From an uncultured Porphyromonadaceae bacterium (GTDB taxonomy: Bacteria; Bacteroidota; Bacteroidia; Bacteroidales; Muribaculaceae): a DNA stretch of 8,032 nt. The translations under genes were made by a program, and so were the position numbers. Where the stretch lies: contig CAMWHX010000040.1 of NCBI GenBank assembly GCA_947174155.1, positions 1 to 8,032 on the forward strand, read 5' to 3'. Position 1 is the first letter of the stretch. Each line of letters begins with the position of its first letter. Positions 7,492-8,032 of the stretch are shown piece after piece. The notes below the pieces were generated by a model, which saw only the letters and a list, made by a program, of their open reading frames with translations, had not been told where the DNA came from and did no database searches.

Positions 7492-7944
7492 CTATCCGTA
7501 TATTTCGGGTTTCCCGGTCAGGACTATCTGACCGCTGAATTTGGCGTCTCCGTCAGCGTCATAATCCTCGTCGAGCTGTGTCAGATAGCCTACACCCTTG
7601 AGCTCCGGCTCCTCCTGGTTGTCACGTGCGTAGGATTCGACCTCTATGGGACTGCTCTTCAGGAAAGCTGCCTTGAGGTCTGACAGTTTTCCCTCCATCT
7701 CCTCGTAATGGCGCAGTCCGTCAAAAGAGATGGTGATACCCTTCTTGTCACGAAGGTGCTCTTCCCAGCCTCCGGCTCCCAGGGTGGTCACTGATGCCGG
7801 AGCCTTGACGGCCACAGTGCGGGTTCCCATCTTGGCCGAGATTTTATGGCTTGTGCAGTGACCGACTATTTTCCCGTCAATCTTCAGCAGCATGTCGCCA
7901 CCGTAAAAATATCCCTCTTTTGTGTTTGTCTGGTTTTCTGCCAT
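7492..7944 (-). CDS. Major tail tube protein (TP901-1-like), 150 aa
   Basis: A 150-residue, mostly beta-strand protein immediately upstream of the tail chaperones, the standard place for the siphovirus major tail protein that polymerises into the tube. Visible family features are an early GDMLLKIDGKIVGHCTSHKI strand pair (about 17-36), a disordered loop (VKAPASVTTLGAGGWEEHL, about 46-64), then KKGITISFDGLRHYEE and a C-terminal strand set ending FSGQIVLTGKPEIYG. The ordering, kIdGk..gh.ts followed by a Gly-Gly-Trp-Glu loop and an ITISFDGL strand, fits TP901-1/Phage_tail_2 type tube proteins. The ATG at 7944 has an A/T-rich leader (TTTAAAAAAATATACGAT) without a Shine-Dalgarno motif, typical of Bacteroidota. 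In assembly it would stack as hexameric rings around the tape measure. I see no extra C-terminal Ig-like domain, so this is the short form. Confidence 0.92.
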   Translation of the reverse strand: MAENQTNTKEGYFYGGDMLLKIDGKIVGHCTSHKISAKMGTRTVAVKAPASVTTLGAGGWEEHLRDKKGITISFDGLRHYEEMEGKLSDLKAAFLKSSPIEVESYARDNQEEPELKGVGYLTQLDEDYDADGDAKFSGQIVLTGKPEIYG

Positions 7945-7957
7945 ATCGTATATTTTT

Positions 7958-8032
7958 TTAAATTCTGATTTCAGAGTTCAGGATCTGCACCATCACTCCG
8001 TGGGGATCGATGGCATGCTCGCTCGCGTCGGT
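7958..8032 (-). CDS. C-terminus of an unidentified upstream gene, likely tail terminator or connector (5' part off the right edge)
   Basis: Reading leftward from the edge, one frame is open for 24 codons and ends in TAA at 7958-7960, 13 bases before the tail tube start. The peptide ends HGVMVQILNSEIRI. The other two frames stop earlier in less suitable places (TGA after 12 and 19 codons). In comparable tail operons the gene before the tube protein encodes a tail terminator, tail completion or head-tail connector protein, and a short beta-strand ending would suit that. The fragment is too short to identify, and the function is inferred from position only. Confidence 0.5.
   Translation of the reverse strand, partial: TDASEHAIDPHGVMVQILNSEIRI

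Noticed and set aside
6899..7531. Plus-strand open frames of 210 and 166 codons over the chaperone locus
   Set aside because: They are antisense to G/GT and the tube gene end, read through the T9 tract, and have no protein-like features beyond chance hydrophobic runs.
1..8032. CRISPR array, tRNA, insertion sequence, attachment site, toxin-antitoxin or defence genes
   Set aside because: No spaced direct repeats, cloverleaf, terminal inverted repeats, recombinase or accessory gene could be seen; the strand is filled by tail genes.

Overview
The window is one contiguous block of phage tail genes, all transcribed from the minus strand (right to left). It most likely comes from a siphovirus-type prophage or phage of a Bacteroidales host. 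The host is inferred from three things: start codons are preceded by A/T-rich leaders or short junctions without a clear Shine-Dalgarno motif, base composition is moderately GC-rich (my visual estimate is about 58-60%), and the hub and fibre proteins resemble families I associate with Bacteroides/Parabacteroides-type prophages. The sequence does not show whether this is an integrated prophage or a free phage: no integrase, attachment site, capsid or lysis gene lies inside the window.

Layout in the direction of transcription: the C-terminal end of an unidentified tail or connector protein (7958-8032); the major tail tube protein (7492-7944); the tail assembly chaperone G (7186-7488) and its -1 frameshift extension GT (6866-7488 overall); the tape measure protein (3851-6859); a large tail-tip or hub protein (1280-3847); and the first 428 codons of a tail fibre-like protein that runs off the left edge (1-1286). 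Genes are separated by 3-13 bases or overlap by 7, which suggests a single operon with coupled translation. There is no gene-free stretch over 300 bases. I see no promoter, tRNA, insertion sequence, CRISPR array or diversity-generating repeat.

The gene order matches the lambda/TP901-1 tail assembly pathway. G and GT chaperones coat the tape measure protein, the tail-tip/hub protein nucleates the complex, the tube protein polymerises around the tape measure, and the fibre at the tip contacts the host surface. If the usual relation of about 0.15 nm per tape-measure residue holds, 1002 residues predict a tail of roughly 150 nm.

The most notable features are a very clear programmed -1 frameshift site (A-tract ending AAAAAAC, 0-frame stop directly after, perfect 6-bp hairpin 8 nt downstream), and a strict every-third-residue alanine repeat near the N-terminus of the fibre-like protein. 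The frameshift element also resembles an intrinsic terminator when read on the opposite strand. I did not find a wholly new system; the window is a coherent, mostly recognisable tail module.
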